Assembly: GCA_022494885.1 (NCBI GenBank)
Contig: JAGVSM010003466.1
Location: 93,501 to 157,500, forward strand
Length of the DNA stretch: 64,000 nt
Source: Micrasema longulum
Lineage: Eukaryota > Arthropoda > Insecta > Trichoptera > Brachycentridae
Direction: 5' to 3'
The position numbers and the translations under genes are program-made. Shown one piece after another: positions 51,065 to 62,860 of the stretch; position 1 is the stretch's first letter; every line of letters starts with the position of its first letter. The notes beneath the pieces were generated by a model. That model saw only the letters and a program-made list of their open reading frames with translations, was not told where the DNA came from and searched no databases.

Positions 51065-51320
51065 TAAAATTATTTTCAGGCGTTGCCAAGTGTGTGAAAT
51101 AAGATGAGAATTTTCACAAAAAGCTAGCTTTTCAGCTCTTGAACTTGACTTAAATCAACCGATGAAAGAATTGAAGAAATATGGATATTCGCACCTTGGC
51201 AAAATGGTTAATGTTACACAGTGTGTAAAGTGGCCACGGAAACCTGCCAATGACTTACAAGTCCTGTAAATTTCTTGACTTTCATATTTCCTTTTCCAAA
51301 TGTTCGCGTCTCTGCTGTAA
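51065..51320 (-). repeat. FB family copy, long form
   Basis: GCGTTGCCAAGTGTGTG mirrors the AGGCAACTCCTG segment at 2148; TGTTACACAGTGTGTAAAG, AATGACTTACAAGTCCTGTA and TTTCATATTTCC follow. Confidence 0.6.
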
Positions 51321-51887
51321 AATACCAAATAAAAATGAGTTTTTACTGACTCTTGTTTCGATTTACTAAAATAGCAGCGTAAATATTTTCAATGAGATAC
51401 TTGTATATGATGGGATAAAATGGATTGAATTGGATTCCACGACAGGTGTGGGTTTTTTTTTATTAATTTCTATTTTGACAATGGCAAAATATAGACTAAA
51501 ATATTGCGGCGTAAATTCAATCAGAGATTGACATAAAAATAACACGATGTGACGGGAAAAAGTGCTATTGACACGCCGCATAGCAACCCACATAAATAAT
51601 ACAAAATTGCCCCTCTTCACAGTAGTATCTTACAATAACCTTCAAGTCCTTATTTGCCCCCAAGAAATTTCAAATATAATTATTGTATGTATTTATAAAT
51701 AGGGTTTTTTCACGTTGCCCGTCAATTGGGTCCATATTAACTCTAATACCAATTAACATTTTAAACTTCACAATAATAAACACAATAGCAAGTTTGATAG
51801 TGCAATCATAATCACAATCACGTTGCGTCACAACTATTTGAAATGCTTTTCAAACCATCGAAATATAAAGTAAAGAAACGACAGTAC
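51321..51887. other. No gene seen
   Basis: AT-rich, nothing recognised. Confidence 0.5.
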
Positions 51888-52440
51888 ATATATACAAACA
51901 CCGAGCTAAAAAATCATCTCCAAAAGGAAGAGATTGATCAGCGGAGGGAGCAAGTGTCGTCACTTCATATCACGTTGACTTTGGCTAGCAAAACACGCCG
52001 TACAGTAAAAAGCACGGACTGTTTATATCGGTCTGCTGAATTTTTTATTCGTTATATTGCTTCCTTTTGCATACGCGTCATTTTTGTTTGTCGTTACACT
52101 ATACGCCCGAATAACTGAGCAGGACAGAAATAAGAGATCATCCACAAATTGGTACCATATTGATAAGACGTTTTTTGGCATTAGAATTACTGTTTTAAAT
52201 AAGGATTGATTAATACCATTATACCATCGTTTTTCCAGATCTATGTGTGCAGTATCTTAGCGTACATATAAGCATTTTAGTAATTACACGGAGAGAAAAG
52301 TTCAAAAGTAGCCGAAGACTGCTCTCAACAGACTAAAGTCCGTTCTATCAAACATATGCCAATTGGTCGCAGGTTGAGAGACCATATTTCGAACGCTCAT
52401 GCTTACTCTAGTTTACTCTAACTCAATGTATTAAACTATG
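51888..52440 (+). repeat. Dispersed repeat D, copy 2 (uninterrupted)
   Basis: Matches copy 1 over about 450 bp plus 60 bp. At 52350-52372 it preserves the unbroken join CTATCAAACATATGCCAATT, where copy 1 carries LINE-A. Confidence 0.75.
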
Positions 52441-52859
52441 ATTTTCATTTATAAGACTTTTAAATTACGAACGAAGAAAAACATACGCACTGTCTTAGAT
52501 CATAATACTAATCCGTCGATATATCGAGCGAGTTAAATTCTAGAATTAATAATAGTGTAAAATAAAAAAACCAATGAATGAATCATGGATTCGACGTTCA
52601 AGTTTCAAGGCTTAAACCTCGGTATACTACAAGTTGATTCTAATTTTAAATAATAGTTATTTATGCATTTTTGGAAAATAGCCACAGAATTATTATATTT
52701 AGTTTAATAATACAAAACGCTATTTATTTTTTCACTTTTAAAAAAATAATCGAAAAGAACCTCAATTTTCTACAAAAACCAGTAAATGTTAGGATTTTGA
52801 AAAAGCATTTAAAAAAATATATTTATTTATTTTCGAAACCCGTTAGGGTTAAATAAACA

Positions 52860-53690
52860 TATTAGTTGCGTGAGTGGTTGGTAGGATTGAGTGGTTTGTG
52901 GCTGGATAGACCCCCAGTTGATGAAGGTCTACCTATCCTACATCCCATCCTGTGATTTCCCATCTTCCAATGCACAAATATTTGTTTATTGTCCTCGTCG
53001 CTATAGCCATGGGTAGCTACGGTTGCTATAAGAACAATTTTTTATATCCATAACAACCAACATTAGCAATCTCGTGGTTTTTTCTTCTCTGCATCAAGTT
53101 CGTCTGCCCACAATCTGGAGATTTAGCATCCGGATTCCTGTCCCTGATCCCCATTCCTGACTTCCCGAAGTAAGGATTTTTGTCTGCTGTAGTTTGTTTG
53201 GCCAAATACTGTTTTGTCCGTATCTGCTATCTTCGCTCACCGCATCTTTTCTTTCCATGCAAAATTTCACAGATCTTCAATCAGATAATACTCACGCAAA
53301 TTATAAAGTCAAGTCTATGTGATGTCTCGTCTGGTTAATGTAGTCATCATGTGGTTTTTATATTGATTTTTAAATTGTTTCCAATATATTTTTTATGAGT
53401 AGTTTAGCAAGTGTCCATTGTATAGATGTATAGTATTTTAAACAGTTCCGCATTAGTTGCTTTTTTAATGTGGTCGAGTTGTTGTTGTCTGGTATTAAAT
53501 TTGGGAATGTCAGCATTTTTGGTTACTCTTATGTCACCGTTATGTATGTTTATCAATGCAATTTTGTTAAAAAAAATTAAGGTCTCAATTGTCGTCCAGT
53601 GTTTTATGTCAAACTGGCGAGTTTTTTTGTAGGGGTCGAGTAAGGTCTATGAGTGATGAAAGTTTTCTCTTTAAAAATATTTGGGCTTAT
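52860..53690 (-). mobile_element. LINE-B fragment
   Basis: 53470-53630 on the minus strand reads NADIPKFNTRQQQ LDHIKKATNAELFKI, the C-terminal 'NTR' region of Jockey-group polyproteins. It is related to 29280 and 61262. 52860-53330 is probably its 3' UTR (CACAAATATTTGTTTATTGT at the edge). Confidence 0.6.
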
Positions 53691-54029
53691 TCTTGTGTAT
53701 TTATCCCGTATTTCCTCCCCAAGTATTATGGAAGTACAAGGTTCTCAAAACTCTAGGTTTTTTTTACTGCTAATATATTTTTTACATGTTTCCCACAGTT
53801 CAATCACAAGCTAGTGACACTCTTTCAGTTGTGGTCGTTTACCGTCAAAAATACCAAACCATGGTAAACACGGTTGAACCCTTGAGTTTGAAAAGCTATT
53901 GAAGCTCCTTAAAAATCCCTAGTCGCTTATTTCAATTGGATACAATAAGATATTATTAGAAAAGTTTTAACTGAAAGAGCGCTTTAGTAAAATACAACAT
54001 TAAAAAAATATTTTTTTTAGTAAAAGAGA
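53691..54029. other. No gene seen
   Basis: Mixed-composition sequence, nothing recognised. Confidence 0.5.
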
Positions 54030-54200
54030 AATACTAGAGTTCTTATTATTTACTCAAATATTTAAATTTTCAGACCGTTTCCTAAAAGTCATAAATAACT
54101 CGTGGTGGAAAAATGAAAATCGAGTTGTGGTAGAGTAGGATTTGAACCTGAATCTTTGGATTGTAAGTCCACAATACTGCCACAAAGCCACAACGGAATT
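54030..54200 (-). mobile_element. SINE3 copy
   Basis: TTCTTATTATTTACTCAAAT at the tail side, then AGTTGTGGTAGAGTAGGATTT and TCCACAATACTGCCACAAAG at the head. Diverged. Confidence 0.7.
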
Positions 54201-54329
54201 CTCCCGAACCATATTTATTTATTTAAAATATAATTTCAATTACATCTTTTGAGATAACCCCGACACCATGAGACTTAAGTCCTGCCTCGAGTTGCGTCGA
54301 AAAATATACTAAAACAATAAAAACAATGA

Positions 54330-54505
54330 AACTGGTTGTGGTCCCGTGGCTAGTGTCTTGGTCTCACGGCTCAAAGGTCCGTGGTTCGAATCCTACTCTA
54401 CCCCAACCAGATTCCCATTTTCTCATAGTGAGTTATGTACAATTCTTTAAAAATGGTCCTTAAAATGAAATGTTTGGGTAAATCATAAAAACGTTTTTTC
54501 TTATT
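54330..54505 (+). mobile_element. SINE3 copy
   Basis: GGTTGTGGTCCCGTGGCTAG, then GTTCGAATCCTACTCTACCC, body ending TTTGGGTAAATCATAAAAAC. Lies opposite to the copy at 54030. Confidence 0.8.
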
Positions 54506-56479
54506 ATTTTTTTAAAATTATATAGCAAGACAATAATGATAAATTTTTAAAAAACCTCATAAAAAATAATACCTCAATATTAAAGTAATTGACATTTTAT
54601 TCATATGAAACACTGAACAATCATCGTCAAGGAGTTTCCATCCCGAACTCTTCCCCCCCAAGAATAATCTAATATTGAACCCCTCTATTGTTTATCCTTG
54701 AGAGCTTAATATGCCCTTTCTAAATATTAAATGCTTTTGGTGTGATGAAGGAAAGGTGCTTCTGAGCAAAAGTCATGCTGGTTTTTGGTATAGCAAAAAA
54801 AAATTTTTGGAACACCATGTATGAACGTATTTTCCTTACACGCCCTAAATAGTGCACAGGTAACAGTTTACTAACTCCAATCGTAGCGTTTCAAGATATT
54901 ATCAATCTCATGTTTTTTATGCTAGTTCAGGTACTTTATAAAATTAAAGTCTAAAACAAAATTAAAAAATAAATATTACCCTAACGATATCGAGAATCAA
55001 AATCGCGATTATTTGTCTAGAAATTTGATACTACTACCACATAAAAAAAGGTATAACAAATGCAGAACAGTAAAAAATTACTATCCAAAGGACTTAAATT
55101 AAAATAATAATTGATTTTATTTAAAACAAAATATATCTCTTTATCAATTTTTTTTTATCAGTATGAATTTATTTGTATATTCATACTATTTACCTAAGTA
55201 GTTGTTTTAAATAATAATACATGTAATTTTTCAAAAAAAATTATCGTTTAGCGTTATTCAAAATTTTTTATTAATATGTGTTGATTACTTTTTTTTTTTA
55301 CAGGTTCATAATATTTTTATGACCAAATATTTAATTTATAAGTATTTTTATAATTGGTAATATAATTTTTAAACAGTGTAACTTCTTTTTTGACTCCTTA
55401 ATTTGTAGTAATAATTTATTTTAAATACTATATTTGACTTATTCCACTTACATGTTTGTATTTAATTGTACATGTAACTAATATGTAAAAGGCACTCAAT
55501 GCCGTTTATTTTAATAAAACAAAATATTAACTAAATAAATAAAATGAATTATTTGATTTTAATCAAGAAAACTAAAATTGTAAAATGTATTCGTCGGCAC
55601 GGGTTTTCTTAGTGAGGAACGTATGGTGAATTAAATTATATAATACATTCAAGTTAAGTATTATAATATACATAAATAATCCCTGCAATGGCTTACCCTA
55701 CTACCCGAATAAATATATTAAAATTAACTAATTGGTCAAAATAAATAAGTGGAAGTGTATCAAGTATTTTTAAATCAATAACTTATATGTAAATATAAGT
55801 AATTACATCATTACAATGGAATTCTATCAAGAATTGTCAATAAATAATTTAAATTAAAAAAAAATAAAAAATACATCAAAGATGACGTCAGACGAGATAT
55901 AACATGACTACCTTATTTTATGTTTAGACAACCCTAACAGATTTACAATTTGTAAATAAGGATAGATATATTATATAAAAAAATACAATATGAACCCTTA
56001 TATAGTTGAGGAACAGTGTAGGTACTAAAAGAAAAGGTGAAATAAGAATGTTGTTAGTTGTTATTCTACAAATCGACCTACGTAATTTAGCAGGCAAGGT
56101 TTGCCCTGTTTGGAGAGGCTTTTGTAAACAGGGTCGAAAGAGTTCAAAGAAACTTTGTCTCCCTCCCCCGGGGCCCCGAGAGACATGATAAAGCGGGACG
56201 GGGAATAAAAACAAACGTTATTTATTTAAAACTTGGGCAATTTGTACGGCTGACACAAAACAGACCCGAACTAATAGGAGTTGGAATGAAAAGCTAACTT
56301 AAGTGTTTGATTTAAGTACGCCTTATATTTCATTTGCTTAACTATCTTCAGAATTCACGGAGAAAACTACTTCTACTTTATTGTATAAAAAAAGTTCTTT
56401 TGTTAGCCGAATATTAAAATTTGAGCGGCCACTTTAGACGTTGTAGTGAACTTACTATAAGAAAACAGGAATAAAATTG
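54506..56479. other. No gene seen; LINE 3'-end fragment at 55430-55545
   Basis: AT-rich. 55430-55545 (+) is the same LINE end as 44755-44880, with AAAAGGCACTCAATGCCGTT and an A-rich tail. 56085-56205 is a GC-richer patch (CTCCCCCGGGGCCCCGAG) without domain content. Confidence 0.45.
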
Positions 56480-56990
56480 TGATAGGTTCGGACCTCAGAA
56501 CCAGAGAATCAGAATCCATGGGTCATGATACAACCACGGAACTACAACCCAGTTAAAAAAAATGTCAAACAATTGCAAAGGCAATAAAAATAAATAAATT
56601 GTAAAACCTTTTAAAAGATCTACGATGCGAATGTTAATGAATGTAGAAAACGAGAAAGACATGCCATTACCAAATCCAACGAATATTTGAAGTATTTCGG
56701 TTGTGCGGTGATTGGACTTTGTGAGCAATCAAGAAATAACAGAACGGTCGCAGCAAACTCCAGTGACAACTGTCAAAAAGTGTAGGTGATACGGAGGGCT
56801 GTAGATAAAATAAAATATAAATGTTTAATTCCCATTATCATACGGGCCTTGGACTGACATCTCAAATGTAGGAGTGATCATCTTACCTTCATGTGATAGA
56901 TGATCGAACTTCGCTGCATTTGGTTTACCGATAAAATTTCCTATGCACCACTGGGTATGGGAAGGTGAATGATATTGATAATTTTATTAT
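56480..56990. mobile_element. Cluster of SINE3, LINE and SINE2 fragments
   Basis: 56490-56550 is a SINE3 head (-): TACAACCACGGAACTACAAC. 56730-56805 (+) matches the RTE-like LINE at 32165-32235 (GCAGCAAACTCCAGTGACAA). 56835-56990 (+) is the SINE2 body and tail (GATCATCTTACCTTCATGTG, CACCACTGGGTATGGGAAGG). Confidence 0.6.
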
Positions 56991-57227
56991 GATAATCGTA
57001 TTAAACTATAATATTCCTACACAAAAATATCTTACATTTCGTTTGACTGCAACAAATATTTATTAAATCAGAAAAATGTATTTTTTAACCGGGTCATACA
57101 ATTTTTTTTATTTGGCAAATGTTTTTGCGTGCGTAAAAAAATAAATACAAACAACGTGGTTAAATATCCTCGGTGTAAAATCATTATAATATTTTATGTT
57201 TAGGTGTGATGCTTGATATTTGATCTA

Positions 57228-57475
57228 TGTTCGTGGTGGTGTAGTGTTTAACGCGTTTTCCTGCCACATTTAAGATCTCGAGTTCAATTCCTGACATGTG
57301 TATTGATCATATTTCAATAAAGATGAAATACATTTAAAAAAATTATAACATAAAATACATAGCTCACAAAAAATTTACATTGTAATTTCAATAAAATCAC
57401 CGGAAATAAAACCTAAAATCCCTGTGGGTGAGGCAAGCGTCTTAGCCACTTCACCACATTGCGGGAACTCCCATC
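57228..57475. mobile_element. SINE2 head (+) and SINE1 head (-) fragments
   Basis: 57228-57305: TTCGTGGTGGTGTAGTGTTT and GTTCAATTCCTGACATG resemble SINE2. 57380-57470 in reverse complement: GTGGTGAAGTGGCTAAGACG resembles the SINE1 box A. Both are old. Confidence 0.5.
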
Positions 57476-57530
57476 TAACACAATCTAAATCTGCATTATG
57501 TTTTTTCTTTAAGAATATTATTAAATATCC

Positions 57531-57566
57531 CGCGTATATACGCGTTATATGTTATATAACATATAA
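57531..57566. repeat. Two adjacent perfect palindromes
   Basis: CGCGTATATACGCG (57531-57544) is followed immediately by a 22-bp palindrome with arms TTATATGTTAT and ATAACATATAA (57545-57566). Confidence 0.95.
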
Positions 57567-57689
57567 ATTCAGCTGCATTTGAAGAACCGTTAGAATTTTT
57601 ATTATTGTAAGTGTTTGCGCTTTTAAAAAACATAAAATAGCGTTCCATTCTTTTTTCGAAATTCGAATTCTTTAGTTTTTATCTTTCGC

Positions 57690-57915
57690 TAGAAGCATTA
57701 GTCTCTGTCTTTACAGTACCCGTGCCGTGTAACGTGCGGATAAGGAGAACACGGTTCGGTCCCCGCCTCGGCTCGTTCTTCTCCATCCATTCTGCAAACA
57801 CAACAAGCAGGTAGCAGACTTGACAAAGGGGCCTTATAGATAAGGGAGCAAGGGCGGAATTGGCGTGGCAGCTGTCAACCCTCCTCGAGTCACCTGAGGG
57901 TCTGATTCGAGATTT
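57690..57915. other. GC-rich noncoding island
   Basis: Contains GGTCCCCGCCTCGGCTCG and CCTTATAGATAAGG, an inverted pair with a GATAAG site, and CCTCGAGTCACCTGAGG. No coding evidence. A regulatory role is only a guess. Confidence 0.3.
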
Positions 57916-58774
57916 CTTCTGATTAATTATTATTTTTATTTTGTTTGTTGTCCGCTTTTTTATGGGTGACTCGTTACTTTGAAAATACAAAAAAGGAAAA
58001 TATTAATTATTTCACAAGCTGCGGCTTTGAGGCGGAATGTATATTTACTGAAAAAATTCATTCAGTTTAACAGAAAAAAAACTAATGAGGAAGTTCAATG
58101 TAACGGGAAAAAAAAATACGCGTTGTAAAAAAAGCGTTTTATTATATGGCGAAATATGACACTTTATGTAAAAAAAAATATATAAAATATTTCAGTAAAT
58201 AATTCACTACCTTAAATGACATCACACGTTCTTCTAAATCAACAAACAATAGATTTTCGGTAACCGGAAAGCTAAGCTAACAATCAGGACAACTCACCAA
58301 AAAGAACTAGTGACGTCACGTGCGGAGTAATTAAAAAATCACAACGCTGGTAATGAAGATTTTTATTTTGGCTTGGTTTGATAGTCTTTTAACAAAATTT
58401 TTTTTTTCAAAACTACCAATTACGAATTTGCTCATAACGTGTTTTGAAAAAAAACAACAATAATAGATGTTTATACTTATTCAGATCCAAAAAATTAAAA
58501 CTTGACAAGTGCCAGGTGGTGCAGAAAGGAAGAAGAATATTTATGATAAAATAAAGTTCAATTTGGTTAAGAGCGTTTGACATTCTTCTTTAGGGCTCCA
58601 GGTTCTATTCTCGTTTGATAAGAAATATTTCGTTTAATTTTTTATTATTCTCTGTATTTAGGCAAATGAAGAATACAGTTATATGTGTGAAATTGAACCA
58701 GATTTCTGAACTAGTGTTTTCGACTCAGTGACTGTTTCTAGGTAAAAATGATGACTGAGGAAATCGAGTGGGTA
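57916..58774. other. No gene seen
   Basis: AT-rich, nothing recognised. Confidence 0.5.
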
Positions 58775-58970
58775 AAAGTGCGCCTCATTGAGTAATGGTT
58801 GACTCGTACCTTTACAAATTTTAAGACTCCGATTCGATTCCCTCCGAGGATGGATGTGAAATATTGTTTTTTTTTGTGAACTACAATGTTGCATTGTTCC
58901 GGAACTGGCACTTGAAGCCTAAGACTGATCACCTTACCTTTATGTAACAGATGATCGAAAAACAGACTAT
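58775..58970 (+). mobile_element. SINE2 copy, diverged
   Basis: TTGAGTAATGGTTGACTCGT, then GATTCGATTCCCTCCGAGGA, body GGAACTGGCACTTGAAGCCT and GATCACCTTACCTTTATGTA. Confidence 0.7.
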
Positions 58971-59954
58971 TTATACGTGAATATAATTTTCGTATTTTAA
59001 ATAATATATAATTAGTACATTATTTTCAGTGAAAAATAATATGTGAAAACTCCAAACTTGTATTAAAACTTAATTTTTCATGACTAGTGACAAAATTACG
59101 GCCTTTTACCAAAATATGATAACATAGACGAAAAACAAGTTACAAGCATTTACAAATTATAATTTTAAAAAAATGAAAAGCCTCAATAAATTTATGAGTA
59201 TGCAAACTAGTGTAACTTTGAATGAATAATTAAATAAACAATAAGCATATAAACACTGAAAAAGGCGCTTTGAATACGTTAAGGACAATTTTTTTTTGTT
59301 GTTATATTTGTGCATTTGTATGAATAAAAAAAAAGAAAAACGTTTCGTTTTTCAAATACGATATAATTTGTTATTTATGCATACAACATAAAATAACAAT
59401 CAATATCACGTGAATATACTTATCGATTTTTAAATAAAATGTTCTATCATGACATATTTGTCACACCTTCGTGCTAAATGCCCTTTACGTGCATTTTTAA
59501 TGCATTGGATTACTCCACATTGCATCTATTACAAATAATTATTTCGCTATGTTATTGAATAATCTAAAATATGGTTCTAAAAGCACAGACCTGATGATTT
59601 GGCTAGAGGGAAATGTAAGCCTTAAGGAAAAGAAAAAAACTTTAGACTATCCATTTCAAAGTGGGAGATTTAAGCGTTTTGAGACACGCGCGTAACAGGG
59701 CAAATTTTATTGTTTTCCAGAAAATGTGAATGTTTTACTAATGAAAAGTGCGCGGATAATATTCTCTATTGATTATTGCCGAACTTTTTTGGTTGAGTTA
59801 TGATTATGGACTCTATTATGGGTTATTACCTGGCTCTGTTAAATTTTTTGCTTGTTGGGGCAGAAAATAGACAAGGTGATTGTATATAAACGATTATTTT
59901 TTATTAATAAAAATAAAAACAATGCATGGTGACTTATAAAATTAAAAAAACACA
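58971..59954. other. No gene seen
   Basis: AT-rich, nothing recognised. Confidence 0.5.
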
Positions 59955-60115
59955 ACACTAAAGTCATAAGCCCTGTAAGTGCCTAGACTTCCATATTCTC
60001 TTATTTAAGGTATTCTCCATCCCTATTGTAATTTGTTAATCTTAATGACTCCCAAGGGGGTGAAATCCAGTTTTTTATCTACGAACATTTGGACAAACTC
60101 AAATATTGCAACAAC
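59955..60115 (-). repeat. FB family arm
   Basis: AGTGCCTAGACTTCCATATT through ACGAACATTTGGACAAACTC, nearly identical to 19865-20000. Confidence 0.8.
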
Positions 60116-60919
60116 ACTAAACGTTACGCTCAGAGAAAAGAAGATACTTGAACAAATAATAAAATACTATACGGGACAAAATTAATCAAAGGAGCATTTT
60201 TTTTAATGCAGTATTTTCAAGTTCTTGGACTCACTGAAGCGTAAAATTTATTTACTTGTCTTTAAGAAACAATACCATTAGTAAGTGTTAAGTATGTGTA
60301 AGTGCAAAATTTAATTCAATAAAAAAAAATGAGATAGTTATCCATATTACAAAATATATGTATCAGGGCATTCATAAAACGAGAAAATGAACAATTGATT
60401 TATATCAGAAATAATGTAAGATCTATAGGGTTATGCGGTTGGGGGTTGGAGCTCCTACTCCAGGTAGAGATTAACAGAAGACACGAGGTTGCGGTTTAAT
60501 GCATATTTATTACATGGCAAAAAATAGTGCATTGTGTTGCGCGAGGGTTAAGGCTATAAGGAATTGAAGAAACTGCATTTGAACTACATGGTGGAACTGA
60601 GTGACTGACTGACTGAACTTTACGGAACTGGGCGCTGACTGCGCCCTGTGGTCTCTTTTCAAGCCGTTTTTTTTGTTTTTCATATCTTCATGGTAGGGAC
60701 GATGTTAATATACTGATCTTGCGTTTCGCAGAATGTAATGAATCGAATTCAATAGAAAACGCTGACTTGCTTCTTGGAGTTATGACTCTAGCACGCGTGT
60801 GTCATCGTTTCAGGTTGATTGTAAATTTGTCTGCATTGTAATTTTACAAGTGGTAAGGTAAGTCATAGTTGTGTTTAAAACAATTGGATAGTATTTTTCG
60901 ATAGTAGTGTAGTTGTTTA
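60116..60919. other. No gene seen; possible LTR-like patch
   Basis: 60435-60665 is a balanced-composition patch (GGAGCTCCTACTCCAGG, GAGTGACTGACTGACTGAAC, GGGCGCTGACTGCGCCC hairpin) whose look suggests an old LTR or UTR, but no paired copy, primer-binding site or coding region is present. Confidence 0.25.
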
Positions 60920-61260
60920 TTTATTTATTGAAAGACTTTATGTACATAAACAGTTTACATACATTTGCATAAGGGCGGGCATATTGCCTTTAAGCAATTT
61001 TTTCCTACCAAACCAAACGGTAAAATTTGAGGAAATCAGTGGTGTATAAACATAATGTTAATTTAATTTATAAATATGTATATTTTAAGTAATAAAAATT
61101 TACTAAATGTCTATGAAGATAAGAAGAGATAAAGAGGGAAGGAAAGAGAAAAGAAGAAGGAGAAAAAAAAAAATATTCAGGAAGTGACATTTCATTTCTG
61201 ATTTGAATGTAAATAAAGAAGGTCTCTGACATCAGTGGGTAAATTATTCCATAATTAAGT
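60920..61260 (-). mobile_element. LINE-A 3' end
   Basis: TTTATTTATTGAAAGACTTT, GGGCATATTGCCTTTAAGCA, a purine-rich run GAAGAGATAAAGAGGGAAGG, and AATTATTCCATAATTAAG match 48750-49095. Confidence 0.8.
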
Positions 61261-61261
61261 C

Positions 61262-61745
61262 GTTGTTATCTGGTATTATATTTGTGTATGTCAGTATTTT
61301 TGTTTACTGTTGTTACGTCCTATATGTTTGACCATGTGCAATTTTGTGTACAATTTTAATCGCCGGGGTCAGATAGGGTAAGTTGTATGTTTGTTTAATT
61401 ATTTTATTCATTTTTTATGTATCCTTGTTATGCCATTCTTGTAACCGGTTCTTGTGTTATAGAAAGAAGGAGTTACCAAGTTAAAAGGCGATCATGTAAC
61501 TCAATTTGCTTTAAGCATAAGCTTTGTACATCATGATTTTGTTCCTTTTTTGGTATGAGGTCTTTAATTTTGTAGAAGAGGCTATGTAATGATACCATTA
61601 CTTTAGTGAGTCCGTCAATGTGTTTCGTCCATTTTAATTGTCTGTCCATGGTGAGTCCTAGATATGTTACGTGTTCTAGTTCTTTGAGAGTTTGGTATTA
61701 TATTATATTGGATTTTTTGGCATTTAGTGTAATAAAGTTTTTCTT
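61262..61745 (-). mobile_element. LINE-B reverse-transcriptase fragment
   Basis: The minus strand reads KELEHVTYLGLTMDRQLKWT, KHIDGLTKVMVSLHSL, FYKIKDLIPKKEQ and further C-terminal text in shifted frames. Y-L-G-x-x-x-D-x-x-L-x-W-x-x-H-I is the RT thumb motif. Abuts LINE-A at 61261. Confidence 0.8.
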
Positions 61746-62860
61746 GAATATCAAGCATGTAAATATAAAAACGCTTAGTAATTAGATTAAAAAGAATTTA
61801 TCTTCTCTGAAATTTCTTTTGATAACATGAAAGATGTCTATATCCGAAGATATACGGTTAAGTAAAGACATTGCTCTTCCTACTGGCATTACCATTGAAA
61901 GGCTGGTTCTGCAAGCCTCCGATGTCTTAGGTAGTCACTCGGAACATACAACTGTTACACCTCAGTTGATCTAAATACATTTCTTTATTTCTCGTTACTA
62001 CTGTATCCATGCATTCCTAGCATGAAGTATGACGAATACAACCATAAATGAAATCATTAATGTGGAAATCATACGTATATTTGAACTTGATAGCTTTATT
62101 TTTTGAAGATGTGTTATGTTAACATATGTAGGTTATGAGTTTTTAAATTATAAATGGCTGTCCGTTTTTCACCAGAAATAATAGCCACAGATTTTTTTAC
62201 ATAATAAACATTAAGGCTAACCGTTCGGTCAGCCGGATGAATGGTAAAATATACCGTTTAATGGCGTGTGGTAATTTAGCCAATTTTCCCAACGGCCCTT
62301 TTACAATACGGTGCCGTTTCGTAATTTGGTTAGTCTGTATATATTCTTTCTAAAATGACAATAGGCAATGGCGCATATGTTTATATAATTTTATGTTATT
62401 ACTCTAGATATTTTTATGTACCTACAGTAATTTATCCAGTGAGTAAAATGCTTGTTTAGCATATTAGTATCTGTTTTTTAAAGGATACAACAGGGGGGTC
62501 AACTTTTTGCCGTTTTCAAGTTAAAAATGCAATAAGCTATTTTATACGTAAATCAAATACCGAAGCCAACTTTTGACGTACGAATGATTTTTTCAAGTTG
62601 AAATAAAAATATGAGTACCACTTTGTTTTGATGCAAAAAACATCAGTTGTCCCAGAAACGCTATTGTGTGTGCTATTAATGTCAAAAAATAAATTATTTT
62701 ACATTGAAAGTCCCTTAGAGATTAAAATTATTTCATTTGATTCCAAAGTTATCATATTTGGTTCGAACTATCACAAAATCTTGTTTTCTGAACATTTTGT
62801 TCAATGTGACTCCCGTGGGTACAGATATTTGCTCTTGGCATTTATGCACGAATTTTTTTT
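61746..62860. other. No gene seen
   Basis: AT-rich, nothing recognised. Confidence 0.5.

Noticed and set aside
57679..57990. 103-aa minus-strand ORF over the GC-rich island
   Set aside because: No domain, no splice context and biased composition; not supported as a gene.
60435..60665. Possible LTR of a retrovirus-like element
   Set aside because: No second copy, no primer-binding site, no gag/pol remnant and no target duplication in the window.
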